Part shown: positions 1 through 11,952 of the stretch, piece by piece | Layout: each line of letters opens with the position of its first letter | How positions within the stretch are numbered: the stretch's first letter is position 1 | Origin: Gigantopelta aegis | Lineage: Eukaryota > Mollusca > Gastropoda > Neomphalida > Peltospiridae | Length of the DNA: 64,000 nt | Reading direction: 5' to 3' | Assembly: GCF_016097555.1 (NCBI RefSeq) | Contig: NC_054712.1 | Span: 47,337,370-47,401,369, forward strand | Translations under genes and position numbers: made by a program | Notes under the pieces: generated by a model | The model's database searches: none | Seen by the model: the letters and a program-made list of their open reading frames with translations, nothing else | Told to the model about the DNA's origin: nothing

Positions 1-2231
1 TAGTTGGTCAGCTAGTCAGGCAAGGAATGTACCTGGTGGGCAAAGTAAGGATAAACCTGCATTATCAGCCAATGCACGAACTTTTCGTCCACATTGCAGT
101 TACTGTAAAAAGGATAACCATCTTGTCGGGGACTGTTTTAAAAGGAAACGCGATAATGCGCAAGTGGTCGGTTTAGTGAGGTCAGCTCCGTTAGCGAGAG
201 AGTTATTGGTTAGTCCCATGGCAGAGAAAATAAACCCGTATGTGTCCACTGGTATGGTTTGTGATGTCAAACCAGAGTTGTGTCCTAAGGTAATATCAAT
301 CTATCGAGATACAGAGTGTAGCCTGTCGCTTATAACGTCAAAATGTTTAGCTGGTACAGAGAATTCAGATACAGGACGTAGTTTGGCCTTAACCTCGGTT
401 ACTGGAGAAAATATGGTTGTCCGGTTACATAACGTTTTCTTGTGTTCAAAGTTTGTGACGGGACAAGTCATTATGGGTGTTGTAAAGGACTTGCCTGTTG
501 AAAACATAGGAGTTTTGTTAGGTAATGATTTGACTAGTCAGTGTTGTCAGCCGATATGTGACCAATTGTTAATTAAAGACAGCCCTTTACCAATAGAAGA
601 GTGTGAGGTTGATGAGATTAAATATCCTGCGTGTGTAAAGACTAGGGCTATGGCCAGAAGGGTAACACGAGACCCAGAGGATATTTGTGATTTGTCTGAT
701 ACGTGTGTGAGCCATGAAATTGGAGTGGATGAGGTTATCAGTAAAATGGTAGATAAGTCAACTGACGAACTAAATGTGGTGGAACCTGTTGACCTCCCGC
801 AGAGGGTAAATGAACCAGTTGTGTTTGATCGAGGGGACTTACCTTGTAATAGACAAGAGTTAATCCTAGAGAAGGGGGCTGATCCAAATTTGTTGGCAGC
901 TCGCACTACATTGTTAACAGAGGGTGAGATGGAGGATCAAATGTCAGGTTATTATATGGACAAGGGAGTATTAATGAATAAGAGAGTTAGAGATAGAAAG
1001 GCTAGGAAGCAACTGAGCCATGCTCAGAGCAAAATAAAATCAGTGTTTGATAGGAAGACTAGGAGTCGGGAATTTAAACCAGGGGATAAGGTGCTGCTGT
1101 ACCTTCCCATTAAACGGGGTTCATTACAGAACAGGTATTTCGGTCCCTATGTTGTGCACAAACGAGTTAATGAGACAGGGTATGTGATAAACACTCGTGA
1201 TAGGGTTAGGAAAAGTAGGTATTGTCACATCAATTTGCTAAAAGGTTATTTTGACAGACTGCCAATAGTTCCAGTATTACCGGTCCAAATTGAGAGTCAC
1301 TCAATTTCCTGTGATGACGTCAAGACTGCAGAGATCAAATTAACCAACAGCCAGATTCTAGCAGACTTGAGCCCCCAGCGAGCAAAGTTGACTACGTTGA
1401 TACAAGACAATGTTTCCATTTGCCAGGACCTTCCAACGGTTACCAATACCTTAAGCCAGGATGTGCGCTTGGAACCCAACGCTACACCGATTCGACAGCA
1501 TGCGTATCGGAGAAAACCTGGAAAACGTGCGACACTGAAAAAGAAGGAAACGAAGTTCCAGTGGTCACATGAATGCGAGAAGTCATTCAACCGTCTCAAG
1601 CAGATGCGCTCCTCGGCTCCCATGATGGCAGCACCAGACTACCGAATGCCTTTTAAGCTGGCTGTGGATGCCAGTGACGTGGGAGCTAGAGCTGTGCTGT
1701 TCCAAGAAGACGAAAATGGACTGGACCATCCTGTAAGTTTCTTCTCCAAAAAGTTTGACAAACACCAGGTGAACTATTCCACTGTAGAGAAGGAAGCCAA
1801 TTTTGGCCATGGTACAAGCTCTGAAGCATTTTCAGATCTACGTGAAATCGGCAGTGCATCTTTACGGACCATAATCCGCTCACTTTCATTCACAGAATGA
1901 AAGCCACCAACCAGAGAGTTTTGAGATGGAGTCATCTTCTGCAGGAAATTCAATTACCATTGACCATATCAAGGGCACATCCAATGTAATCGCTGATGCC
2001 CTGTCCCGAAGTTGAACGTGGTGATAATGTGTTGACATTCTTGAGTTCTGTTTTGTTTTTATATATTTTATTGTATACCAGGGACTCAGAGACTCAGTGT
2101 GATTACTGGTAGTCACCTTATTACTATGTGTTATAAATGCCCGGATGCGTCGGTTAACGCACATTTTGTTTTAATGTAGTATATTTCCCTATTCCTAGAG
2201 TAGAGGAAATATCCTTTTTGAGGTGGGGGTG
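1..2231 (+). mobile_element. Ty3/gypsy LTR retrotransposon, Gmr1-like, internal part
   Basis: This is the downstream part of the internal region; the element begins outside the window. Parts seen in order are a Gag CCHC zinc knuckle (C-x2-C-x4-H-x4-C, about 95-135), a protease/linker stretch, integrase pieces including the GPY/F-type C-terminal module (NRYFGPYVV, about 1120-1160), the opening of a reverse transcriptase, and an RNase H-type stretch with DASDVGA and VNYSTVEKEA (about 1660-1800). A G-rich polypurine tract (about 2219-2231) abuts the LTR. Integrase lying before reverse transcriptase is the Ty1/copia-like order known in Gmr1-like Ty3/gypsy elements. The copy looks broken, with at least two breaks. 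It is a fossil sitting upstream of exon 2 of protease copy A. Confidence 0.85.
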
Positions 2232-3411
2232 TGTGACGGAACATGCTCTTATTTTTTTCGCCTGTGGCGATGTTAATTGTTTCAGAGGGCCGTGTGCTAC
2301 GTGGTTACGTAATAACCCTGAGCGATGGTGGTCGAGCTGTTCCCAATATGCACTTAAGACCAGGTGGGCACCTTGTTACGTAATACCCCCGCGCGACCGT
2401 ACCCTCTAATACACACCCAGACCAGGTGTGGAGGCCATGTGGCCAGTAGTTACGTAATACCTCCGCGAGTTCTGTTTTACGACCTTATTCCTAGCGGTTT
2501 GGCGACAGCTAGTCTGACCATCTAAGAAAAAATGTCGTCTTGGTCGCTCTGGAAAATTCACATGATAGGGGGAGTACTGCGATGTGCCCCCAGGCGATAT
2601 TTGGTTTTTTAATAAATAGATAGGATTTTAGAGATATCGGGGGAGAAACAAAAGGAAGGTTCCAGGGGAACGTTGTCCGTCCGGACTGGTAAATATATTA
2701 TTTCTGCTCTGTTGTATAACCTGGATGTGATTGATGTGACTTTAAATATTTTAATACTGTATTATATCAATATTATTTAGACAGTGTTTCTGGTAAACTG
2801 ACGAAGTAAATTGTAGGCTTCACTGTTCTAAAATTATTAAAGTTTAACCAGTCATCCTAGAGGACCTAGGTAAACTGTAGGTTATTGTCTTTATTGTGAT
2901 AGGTACCAGTATTAAGTCTGTATTACAAGGTTACTGAATGAGTAGTTAAGGGTTAATTAAAAATTAACCAGTTAGGAATAGAGTTGTAATTCCTTTATTA
3001 ATTAAGTTCCCCTGGAAGCATTTCTCAATTATCACACGTGTGTGTCTTGTATCACGGTGAAGTGATTAGAATATTGTGTAAACTAGACACCTAGTGATTA
3101 ACTAATTAAGTGATTAGTTCTGGGTTATTATTATTATTGTTGTTGTTAATTAATTTAACTGCGGCAAATATATTTGTCAGCTTAAGGTTAATACAGATTC
3201 CAAAGTGTATTGTGTTTTGTTGTGTTTTCTAGTGAACTAACGGGCTATATTATATATACTTTATATAAGATCTTATCTCTGATATACCTAGAGACGAGCC
3301 ACTCGGGTATACACTGCCCGATACAGAGAGATCTAATAGACATACAGTTAGGAGAGATATTTGGATAATCGTGTTTTATTCAGTTACGGGTATTATAGGA
3401 TCCCCGTGACA
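2232..3411 (+). mobile_element. 3' LTR of the Gmr1-like element
   Basis: The LTR starts TGTGACGG directly after the polypurine tract and ends CCCCGTGACA, so the ends are TG...CA with a short inverted repeat. About 1.18 kb. It ends 29 bases before exon 2 of protease copy A, so the element sits in what would be intron 1 of that copy. A second LTR of the same family lies in the opposite orientation at 22063. Confidence 0.85.
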
Positions 3412-4385
3412 AAGGCAATGATAGCTTTATCTTCTGTCAGGTGCTGCTATGATTCCGGAACCGGAAGATGCGTGCCAGGAAACTGCACAGAGGTTCTGCG
3501 CAAATCACGTTGAAAGAGACCACATCTACTGTACAAGCGATGGACACAAATACCACGGCCTGTACGTAGTCTAATCATTAAAGTCTAGCACTAGCAATGT
3601 ATAAACAAATAGCTGCGTATACTAATGTTACTAGTATTTGTCTGAATATGTTTGCAAGTCCAAGACCAATTGTTATAACATGTTGAAGGGCAAAAGCTGA
3701 TGCTGTGCGAGTTACTGGTCCTCTCGAAGGACACCTCATCCTCCCGATTCGTTATTCTCCTGTTCGTAGTTATTTTAGTAATTCTTCAACACCTTCAAAT
3801 CATTTCTGAGATACGTAGCTTTTCTGTTTGGCACAAACATCAATGTGACCTAATATAACCATTAGAACAACGAAAAACAGTTGTAAGTGTAATGTAACGG
3901 TTTAAAAAGCTGCAATACACAGTCTAATAACCATCAGGTTTTTATTGTTCCAGATGTGCGTTCTACTCAGCCTACTGTAAGAAACACATCATGGTGGTGG
4001 GACACGGCCCGAACTGTACCCACCACGAAAAAACATTCCACTGACCACCCAGTTCGACCTGAATCTCTTTAAAAGCATCATCCACGGAATCGACGACCGC
4101 CTGGATCTGTCCATGTCCAGAGGAATCCCCGTGGAGACCGCCAAAATGATTTTCTCCAAGCAGGACCACAGACACAGGGTGTACGTCAGAAACAAAGACT
4201 GCTGGGCGTACGGCCTGGATCTGACCTCTATTTCTCCTTGGAACAGTTATTATGGAAAGCAGATGGCTGGGGTTCTTGTTTCACCTCGTCACATATTGTT
4301 TGCCAGACACTACAGAGTAGGCGTGAACACAATAATGAGGTACCGACAACACCTCTAAGACTAGATTGTTTGCAGTCTCATTAGG

Positions 4386-4613
4386 TTATTTCTCGTTCTA
4401 ACCAGTGCAACACGACTGGTAACTCAAAGGCCGTAGTATGTGCTATCCTGCCTATGGGATAGTGCATATAAACGACCCCTTGCTACTAATGGAACAAATC
4501 TAGCATGTTTCCTCTCTAAAACTATATATCAAAATTACCAAATGTTTGACATCCCATAGGCGATGATTAATAAATCAATGTGCTCTAGTGGTGTCGTTAA
4601 ATAAAACAAACTT
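4386..4613 (+). mobile_element. SINE (family 1), 5'-truncated, in intron 3 of copy A
   Basis: Body carries the family landmarks: cagtgcaacacgactgg, gtgcatataaacga, ccccttgctact and tgtgctctagtggtgtcg, ending taaataaaacaaac. The tRNA-like head is missing. Confidence 0.8.
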
Positions 4614-5745
4614 TAGATTTTGCATAACTGTCATATTTGTTAGACGTACTAAAGGTAATTTGGTCCTCTATCGACATTGTATGATACTCTTTTGCTACAA
4701 AAAATACTAGTAGATTCTTGGTTGACATATTAATTGCTTCACATCTAGCCAAGTGAAATATTATTACTAAGACAAAAAACGTTTAGCAGTTTCGTACTAC
4801 TGCATTGGACATTAACCTCCAAGCTACAATGACGCGACGTGTACATAGTTCATCTTATATTTTAAAATCTCTTTTTACTTATATTGACAAATGATGCACC
4901 AAATAAAACAATTTTGTGATGTCTCTTTGAAATTCACAAGTTTTCTTTAATTTAAGCAAATTTACAAAATTGCTAAAATTCCTTCATTCACTAAATTACT
5001 TCGAAGTAAGTGTGTAGTCACCTACAGTTTTGTCCAGCACTTACTTATGCCCATTTTCCCTCCTGGGGCATATAACAGACCGTCAATAACCGCTCTCCAG
5101 CACCCTGCAGACGAGTAAACGGTTGTAAAATGCTGGCGCGCAGCAAAAGGTCAGATCAAGACAAAGTATTGACGCTCTACAGACACTAGAACAACGCAGA
5201 CATACAAAGATCAGTATTCTAACCCAGAAACTAAAAGATTCAGTGAGATGTATCGTAAAGACTTTCTTTAGGTAGCCATGCACCAAACAGTATCTGAGTG
5301 GATCTATGTTCGAGGTACATGCACCCAACTTTCCATCCCACAGTTGAGGCTACCAGTCCTGCTGTTGGTGATAAATGTAAGACTGTTATGATAAAAAAAT
5401 TGGTATATCTGGTCAGTACTTTCCTATAATTTAATTTGAACTAGTGCCAATGTACGAATTACCATTGTGCTTGAAACACGTTTGGGGTCCTGCTACAATA
5501 GGATGACAAATTGTGTGCGGGACTAGAGTAGTCATAGACGCTATTCATTATCTCTGAAACGAGCAGCTTAAGCATCAACTTTTTCAGATTTACTTTAAGG
5601 ATGAAAGGTGGTGGGATTTATATCCATTTTGTACATGTCGATTGAAACGTTCCGTGTAGCAGTTATAGCCACATATGTTATTATTATCGTCTGTAAGATT
5701 TGGTTTAGTAGTATATACCCTATAGGATTTTGTACAAAATTTCAG
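4614..5745 (+). other. rest of intron 3 of copy A
   Basis: AT-rich sequence with no exon, long open frame with recognisable protein, or structured repeat that I can see. Confidence 0.5.
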
Positions 5746-6170
5746 ATTTGTCGACGTCAACAACCACGTCACAGAGCGACGCGTGATCGCCATGCACCTA
5801 GTGAACAGAACGGAACACGATACCTTCTTCTACAAAGACATCGCCGTGGGTTTGTTGGACAAAGATGTTCCGTCGACCATCAGCTTCGCCCGAGTGATGC
5901 CGAGAGAGATCGTGCATTTCCATCCACCATCCAACATCCGACTCCCGGTTATGAACACCGACCAAGAAGAGAAGGCGCTGGTGGAAGATTTCGATTATTA
6001 TGTAGGCTCAGAGATCCATCTGAAGAAGCCGTTGGTGAACAGTACTCGTCACAAGTTCTTCGAGCTAATCATATCGGGGGACAGCGGAGACCCGAACTTC
6101 TTTGTTATCAACCAGGAGCTGGTTCTTATCTTTGTGTTCACTACAGGTAGGAACTGACTAAGAATAGAAA

Positions 6171-6392
6171 TTTGTTTTGTTTAACGACATCACTAGAGCA
6201 CATTGATTTATTAATCATCGGCTACTGGATATCAAACATATGGTCATTTTGACACAGTCACAGAGAGGAAACCCAGTACATTTGTTTGATTAGTAGCAAG
6301 GGATCTTTTATATGCACCATCCCACAGACAGGATTGCAGTCGTGGTGCACTGGCTGGAACGAGAAATAGCCCCATGGGCCCACTGACGAGGT
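6171..6392 (-). mobile_element. SINE (family 1) in intron 4 of copy A
   Basis: Reverse copy: starts tttgttttgtttaacgacat, contains actagagcacattg and aagggatcttttatatgcac, ends near gggcccactgacgagg. Confidence 0.8.
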
Positions 6393-6488
6393 GACTATCA
6401 ATAAACACAGATATCACCGTTACAATGAGTGGGGAATATAGCTGCGATATAGGTTAATTCCTAAAAGATACAAGGATTTCTTCTATTG

Positions 6489-6489
<1 letters not shown>

Positions 6490-6582
<93 letters not shown>
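6490..6582. repeat. (TA)n microsatellite
   Basis: About 90 bases of uninterrupted TA dinucleotide in intron 4 of copy A. Confidence 0.95.
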
Positions 6583-6814
6583 TAGATATGCCAGTTTGAA
6601 ATTGATTTTCAAAATATTTTACTATTTCAAACCAATATCAATCACTCATCAGCCAGCCAATTAGTTATATAAAGAGCCCCATACATGATTTAAATATTGA
6701 TATTATTCCTCAAAACATTTACACGACTGTTTATTTAGATTTTAGTAGACGTGTAATTATAACACAATGTGTATCATGGCCTTATTTCTAGATATTGGTT
6801 GGCTTCAAAATGCG

Positions 6815-7005
6815 TTTCATGTCATTTGTAGATTTCAGTAAATGTCTCACAATGTATATTATGACGTCATTTGTAGATTTAACTCAACTTCTCACAATAC
6901 GTATGGCGTCATTTGTAGATTTCACTAAACTTCTCTCGATACGTATGACGTCATTTGTAGATTTCGTTAAACTTCTTTTGTATATTACTAAACTTCTTAC
7001 AATGT
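6815..7005 (+). repeat. minisatellite, about 50-60 bp unit, about 4 copies
   Basis: Repeats of gacgtcatttgtagatttc followed by aaacttctcacaat-like sequence in intron 4 of copy A. It keeps a frame open into exon 5, but there is no protein signal upstream of the exon 5 acceptor at 7125. Confidence 0.7.
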
Positions 7006-7373
7006 GTACAAGGTCATGTTTACTTTTTAGTAGAATTTTAATCGTATCACTGTGTTCGGTGCCTCTTCTGGATCTTCCAGAAAATCCATCCAGAACAATA
7101 CAAATGACTGTTCTATTACAACCAGGTGGCCGTGGCGGCGGTACTAGCATCGTGCACTGGTACGACCAGATCAACAGCATCATGGAGCAGCAAGGTGGCG
7201 GATACCAGCTGACTGAAGCCAGTTTACACGGATTCCTCGACCACCAGCACCACAGTCTGCCTCATCTCGTGGGATAACTAACCATGGGGTGTGGGGGAAT
7301 AAAGTAGTCATATGGTCACGAATTTCAGCCGCAGAGTGGCTGCAAATTAAAACACTTGAAACCTGTTTTCGTT

Positions 7374-7379
7374 AATAAA
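7374..7379 (+). terminator. polyadenylation signal of copy A
   Basis: AATAAA about 100 bases after the stop, in a stretch (acacttgaaacctgtttt...gttaataaa) conserved at the same distance in copy C (31502). A nearer AATAAA at 7298 is not conserved. Confidence 0.5.
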
Positions 7380-7559
7380 AACATTTAAAATGTATTTGAT
7401 TTATTTTTTTCTGTTTTTAAACGGTTTTTTTAATTTTTAGGTGCATCATAAAGATATTATCACCAACTGAGGCAATGGGTCCAGGTGAGATTAGTCACAC
7501 ACTGCCTAATCGTATCATCTGTTCAACCAAAGTTCCGCTTCAGTTTGCGTATATAAATA

Positions 7560-8384
7560 TTCCACAAAAGATGGGAAATTTGTCAAATTAAACCTTTCTT
7601 CAAAACAGGTGATCAATGTTATTCTACTAACTATTGGCCAATATCGTTACCAAGTTATATCAGAAAATATATATATTATCATTATTTTTATCTCGCCTTC
7701 ATGTAAAATACTCGAATTTCATTGGTTATTTAGCCTTGAAAACAATAACGCTTGTGTATAATTATTTTATATCCAATGACCAATACAATACAGCCTTAAA
7801 CACCGTGCTGTTAATCAGTTATCAGAACTATACTCCCAAATTTGTGAATCTTTGGATAGAAAGGAACACTTATGTTTTGTATTCTGTGATATGTCACAGG
7901 CATTTGATAAATTGTGCCACAAAAGATTAATTCATAAACTCGAATATTGTGGCATAATGAGAAATGAACCTAATTGAAGAAAAAATTATATATCAAACCG
8001 GTCATCGTAAATAGTACTTTATCAAAGTTAGGCACTTTAAAAGCCGGTGTATCTCAAGGCTCAGTTTTAGAATCATTATTATTTTAAATGCATATTGCGG
8101 ATACCATAAACTGTGTAATGAGACTATTTGCTGACGATACCAACATAACATTTTCATCTAATGACATCTCTCTCTCATTGAAAACGACCTTAACTCGTAC
8201 TTGTTAAAGCTTCACGAATGGTCCCAAAAATGGCTTGTATACTTGGCTTGTGCCTTTCGCAAACACAATAATACAACCAAAACCTAACATTGTATTTGGT
8301 ACCAAAACATTACACACAACAGAAAGTCATAAACATAAAGTGGAAGATACATATTAATAATATTTGAAACTCGGCTTCCGAGCA
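7560..8384 (+). mobile_element. LINE (CR1/L2-like) ORF2 fragment, reverse transcriptase part
   Basis: Reading on the + strand with several frame changes, it shows RT landmarks: FCDMSQAFDKLCH (about 7873-7920, the first catalytic Asp region) and FADDTNITF (about 8122-8150, the catalytic DD motif). It matches the general pattern of jockey/CR1-type non-LTR retrotransposons. The reading breaks off at 8385, where a MITE is inserted, and resumes at 10172. Confidence 0.75.
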
Positions 8385-8976
8385 GGATTCCTGCCAGAGG
8401 GTAAAACGGGTATGGCGCCATATTCAGATTTTTTTAAAACGTTAAAGTTACAGTGTCTGGTTACCATTTAATAATATCGTGCAAAATATGAAATACAAGT
8501 CCAACTGCACTTTTAAAAATTCGTGGGTGTTCGCTATGAACGGAGAACGTCAAAAGTATACGCTCGATTCGTCGCCTGTGCCACCATTGCTCGGCAAAGC
8601 ACAAACGACAGCCTGTTGTCAGTTTCAGTTAACACATGCGTTTGCGGATTTGAAATTGTAGGGTTCGTCTCAAAAAATGAAATGAGAAATCTTGCGCTGT
8701 ACAAAGAACGTTCGGTTGAGGATACGTACTATTCTTTCGTTAAAACCGGTTTTGATCTTGACAACGTATTATCGACAATCGTACCTTCCTATTTAACAAT
8801 TAATATTTATAAAGTGTCAGTAGAACTTTCAAAGTTTAGTTTGTATAACACGTTGATCATGTAGATATTTTTAATAAAATATACTAAAGTAGAAAATGAC
8901 CGTTTTCACTTTTTAATTTTACGTGTGTTAAAATCGACAAATTCAAATAAATATTATTTTGTTTGGAAAGAGTAAA

Positions 8977-9475
8977 GTTAGTTTGTTTTGTTTAACGACA
9001 TCAGTGTTAGAGCATATTGATTTAATAATCATCTGCTTTTGGATGTCAAACGTTTGGTAATTTTGACATATAATCTAAGAGAGGAAACGGGCGCATGTGC
9101 AGGGGGGAGGGTATTGGGGGTCGAAACCCTTACCTGCCCAAGATAAAAAAAAACAAAAATTGAAATATATTTTCTGGGGGAGCATGGCCCCATATAAACG
9201 TCGCTCAACGCAGTCTATAACCCCCAACCCCGCTGAACTCCCTGCACACGCGCCTTGAAAACCCGCTACATTTTTTTTTTTTTATTATTATTAAAACATT
9301 TTTTTTAGTAAAGGAATATTTTTTAGCAAGGGATAATTTATATGTACCATCCCACAGACAGGATATCACATACCATGGCCTTTTATATATCAGTCATGGC
9401 GCACTGGCTGGAACAATCCCGCCGATGGGGATCGATCCTAGACTGGCCACGCATTAAAACAAACCACTATTTTTT
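8977..9475 (-). mobile_element. SINE (family 1) interrupted by a MITE
   Basis: SINE tail at 8982 (gtttgttttgtttaacgaca), body resuming after 9257 (cccgctacattttt), then gcaagggataatttatat and cactggctggaac up to the tRNA-like head near 9460. Confidence 0.75.
9089..9257. mobile_element. small MITE with GGCGCRTGTGCAGGG ends
   Basis: Begins gggcgcatgtgcagggggga and ends ccctgcacacgcgcctt, an inverted repeat of about 15 bp. It splits a SINE. The same insertion is present in the partner repeat at about 51870-52035. Confidence 0.7.
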
Positions 9476-10171
9476 TTAGGTCTAAGTAATGAATAGAAAT
9501 AACATATAGTCTTCATAAATGTTACGTATATCGAACAAATTCCCCTACCCCTAGAGCGTTACGTAATTATTAACACCCCCTTACATGCTACGCGTATGCC
9601 AACCGCTGGTCACTGTCAAAATTTCAAGGCAAATCCCCCATTGACCCCTGGAAAGGTATTGTACCATACCTCTATGGATATAAATATATTTTGGAGGTAT
9701 GAGACGACCCCTCAATCAAGACAGTTAAATTTGTTCAAAATCACGTGAGAAGCTCAGCGCCTGCGCAAATCACGTAAATTCCCAGTTCTACTGGCGTCCC
9801 GCTAACTGAAGAAAAACAAGCTGGCCATTGCGTTTGCAGTTGACCTAGATAATGTAGATAAGCGAGCATTGCGAAACTATAGCGATGTGGTGGGCCTTTT
9901 ATGTACCAAACAGAACTGGATCATCTATTCTAAATACTTAAATAATAAAAATATTCCAGACACTGCAACTTAAACCTTTTGACAATATTAATTACTCTTT
10001 TCATTAAGGTATAGTTTTCTTAACCCTAACCCTAAACTTAACCTATTTTCTTTCTGGGGGAGCCCCCCCCCCCCCCCCCCCCCCCCCGATATCCCTTGTT
10101 GACTGTGGTTGCATTCAATTCCATAGTGCCATACCCAAAAATGTCTTTCTGGCAGAAACACTGCTTCGGTA

Positions 10172-10640
10172 ATGATTTCTATACTTTTATCCGTCCGGTA
10201 TTAGATTACACGTTGAAAATGTGGGATGGGTATTCAGTCTGGTCGACGAAAACAATATTGAAGAAGTACAATTAGAAGCAACTATATATATATATAGATT
10301 GATCACTGGTCTGCCTACATTTGCATCAAGAAAGTATTTCAAATACGTAGCAACATTTATTTCGAGGCGTAAATTCAAAACACTGTGTACATTGTTTACA
10401 AATATTAAAGGTATGACACCTGATTTTATGATACACAGTAACCCACAAACAGTCGTCCCTTATATGCTGAAAATTTGAGAAATGGTATTGATAGTTCCTT
10501 ACCCTTACTCCAATCATCATTTATCTATTCGATAATCACACTTTGGAATAACCTTCGAGCTAAAATTCGAAATTTTCAGAACATATCTGCAGTTAATATA
10601 ATCAACAAAACCTGATGTCTCTTCCGTTACACCATACTAT
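10172..10640 (+). mobile_element. LINE (CR1/L2-like) ORF2 fragment, C-terminal part
   Basis: Continues the LINE at 7560-8384 after the nested insertion. Readable pieces are FIRPVLDYTLKMWD (frame 1) and then ITGLPTFASRKYFKY...SRRKFKTLC, the typical post-RT region of CR1/L2-like ORF2. Several frame changes; degenerate. Confidence 0.75.
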
Positions 10641-10865
10641 TCATTTAGCAATAGAAGAAAAATGTATTGTACACAAAGTTAAAACACGGGTATAGAGATT
10701 TAAAGCAGACTGTTATTGAACTGTTCTTATTGCAGATTCCTTGTGTAGTTGTGGAAATTATTTCGACCCCCCCCCCCCCCCTCCCCTCAAAAAATAAAAT
10801 AATTCTTGAATGCATTTTAGGTCTATATGAAAGGCAAAAATGCATTCTCTGAAATTCATGGCAAA

Positions 10866-11163
10866 GGGGCGGGATTTAGTTTAGTCGGTTGAGAGCGCGC
10901 TTGGTGTGTTTACGCCATAGGATCGAACAACCTTGGTGGATCCATTCAACTGTTTGGGTTTTTACTCGTTCCTACCAGTGCACCACAACTGGACAAAGGC
11001 CGCGGTAAGTGCTTTCCTGTCTGTGGCAAAGTGCATATAAAAAATCCCTTGCTACGTTAGGAAAAATGTAGCGGGTTTCCTCTGATGTTTTACATCCAAT
11101 AACCGATTATTAATTAATCAATGTGCTCTAGTGGTATCGTTAAACAAAACAAAACAAACAAAC
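10866..11163 (+). mobile_element. SINE (family 1), near full length
   Basis: Has the tRNA-derived head with an A-box-like stretch (tagtttagtcggttgagagc) and a B-box-like stretch (ggatcgaacaacc), then the shared body and the tail gttaaacaaaacaaaacaaa. This is the best family-1 reference copy in the window. Confidence 0.85.
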
Positions 11164-11952
11164 AAATCATTGCATAGATTTTAGTCAATTAATTTACAAT
11201 TGATTTTAAATGGTAAAAGGATTCTTAGTGATATGAAGAAGACGATAAAGACATTTTTCATGTACACAAATGTATAAAGGAAATGGCGTTTCCCTTGTAT
11301 TGTCGTTTTAGTATAGCCATTACGTAATCAGATCGCGATGCCTTGTTTGTGTTTTGATTGTAGAAAACCTTCTGACACAGACACAAATGTTATTGCTTCT
11401 TTTCTTTTTTTCTCTCTTTGAAGAATTCTCATTTCTGTTTATATTTAAATTGCATAAATATATTACTGTCGTGATGAAGAAGGCCTAATAAGTTGAAACG
11501 TTTTGCCTAAACTATTTGTTTTTCAAAAGTACCACAGGGGATAACCGCATACGGGTAACTGTAGTTACTCTCATCCAATATGGCGGATGACGAACATGAT
11601 GAATATTAGTCAATGTAAATTTCCATTCTTAACGTGCATTTTTGAGATGTCCATATGTAGAGACTTCATGAAATATATAACATATGCATTTTTAAAGCAT
11701 ATGTTTAAAAAAAATAGTATTTGGGAATTAGATAACGGGCATCACAATTCGAGTGTGATGTTGGTAACTGAAAGTGTCAACATCACGAGGATGCGGGTAT
11801 CTGTTATGGTTGGATGAGGGTAACTGTTCGATGCAGAATGCCGTTCAAGTGAAAAACTAATTCAAAATTCGATGACTGATTACTTCAATTTGAATATAAG
11901 ACAAAATGACTCGGCTGTAATGTCATACTCTATTCTGTAATAATATAATGTA

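Larger units (their letters stand above)
3441..7277 (+). pseudogene. Kazal/trypsin-like serine protease, copy A (exons 2-5, frame broken)
   Basis: Exons by homology to copies C and D: exon 2 3441-3561, exon 3 3954-4339, exon 4 5746-6146, exon 5 7126-7277 (TAA at 7275). All have AG/GT borders and the same phases as the intact copies. Exon 2 plus the start of exon 3 encode the Kazal-like domain (SDGHKYHG). Exon 3 carries the His motif SPRHILFARHY. Exon 4 carries the Asp segment KDIAVGLLD and the Ser motif GDSGDP. In exon 3 the proline-rich linker is 13 nt shorter than in copy D, which shifts the frame and brings a TGA into frame. Exon 1 is not present; an LTR element occupies the upstream intron. 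Probably a host pseudogene; a sequencing or assembly indel is the alternative. Exons 4 and 5 remain open, so decay looks recent. Confidence 0.8.
8440..9795 (+). repeat. interspersed repeat of about 1.2-1.35 kb, copy 1
   Basis: Nearly the whole stretch recurs in reverse at 51390-52550, from ttacagtgtctggttaccat down to ctcaatcaagacagttaaat. It contains a SINE which itself contains a small MITE, and both copies have the same nest. A 113-codon open frame at 8523-8864 shows no domain I recognise. Confidence 0.75.
8386..10169. mobile_element. MITE with TTCTGCCAGA ends, split by a later insertion, inside the LINE
   Basis: Left end ttcctgccagagggtaaaac and right end tctttctggcagaaacac match the two ends of a roughly 250-bp element present whole at 45612-45863. 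Inner flanks also match (gggtatggcgccat on the left, cttaaccctaac and cttgttgactgtggtt on the right). The middle (about 8430-9970) is a separate repeat inserted later. Confidence 0.7.

Noticed and set aside
6795-7125. Coding extension of the open frame running into exon 5 of copy A
   Set aside because: The upstream part is an intronic minisatellite; the conserved acceptor at 7121-7125 and the phase shared with C and D mark the true exon start.
8523-8864. 113-codon open frame as a gene
   Set aside because: Lies inside a repeat whose inverted copy does not keep the same frame open throughout.
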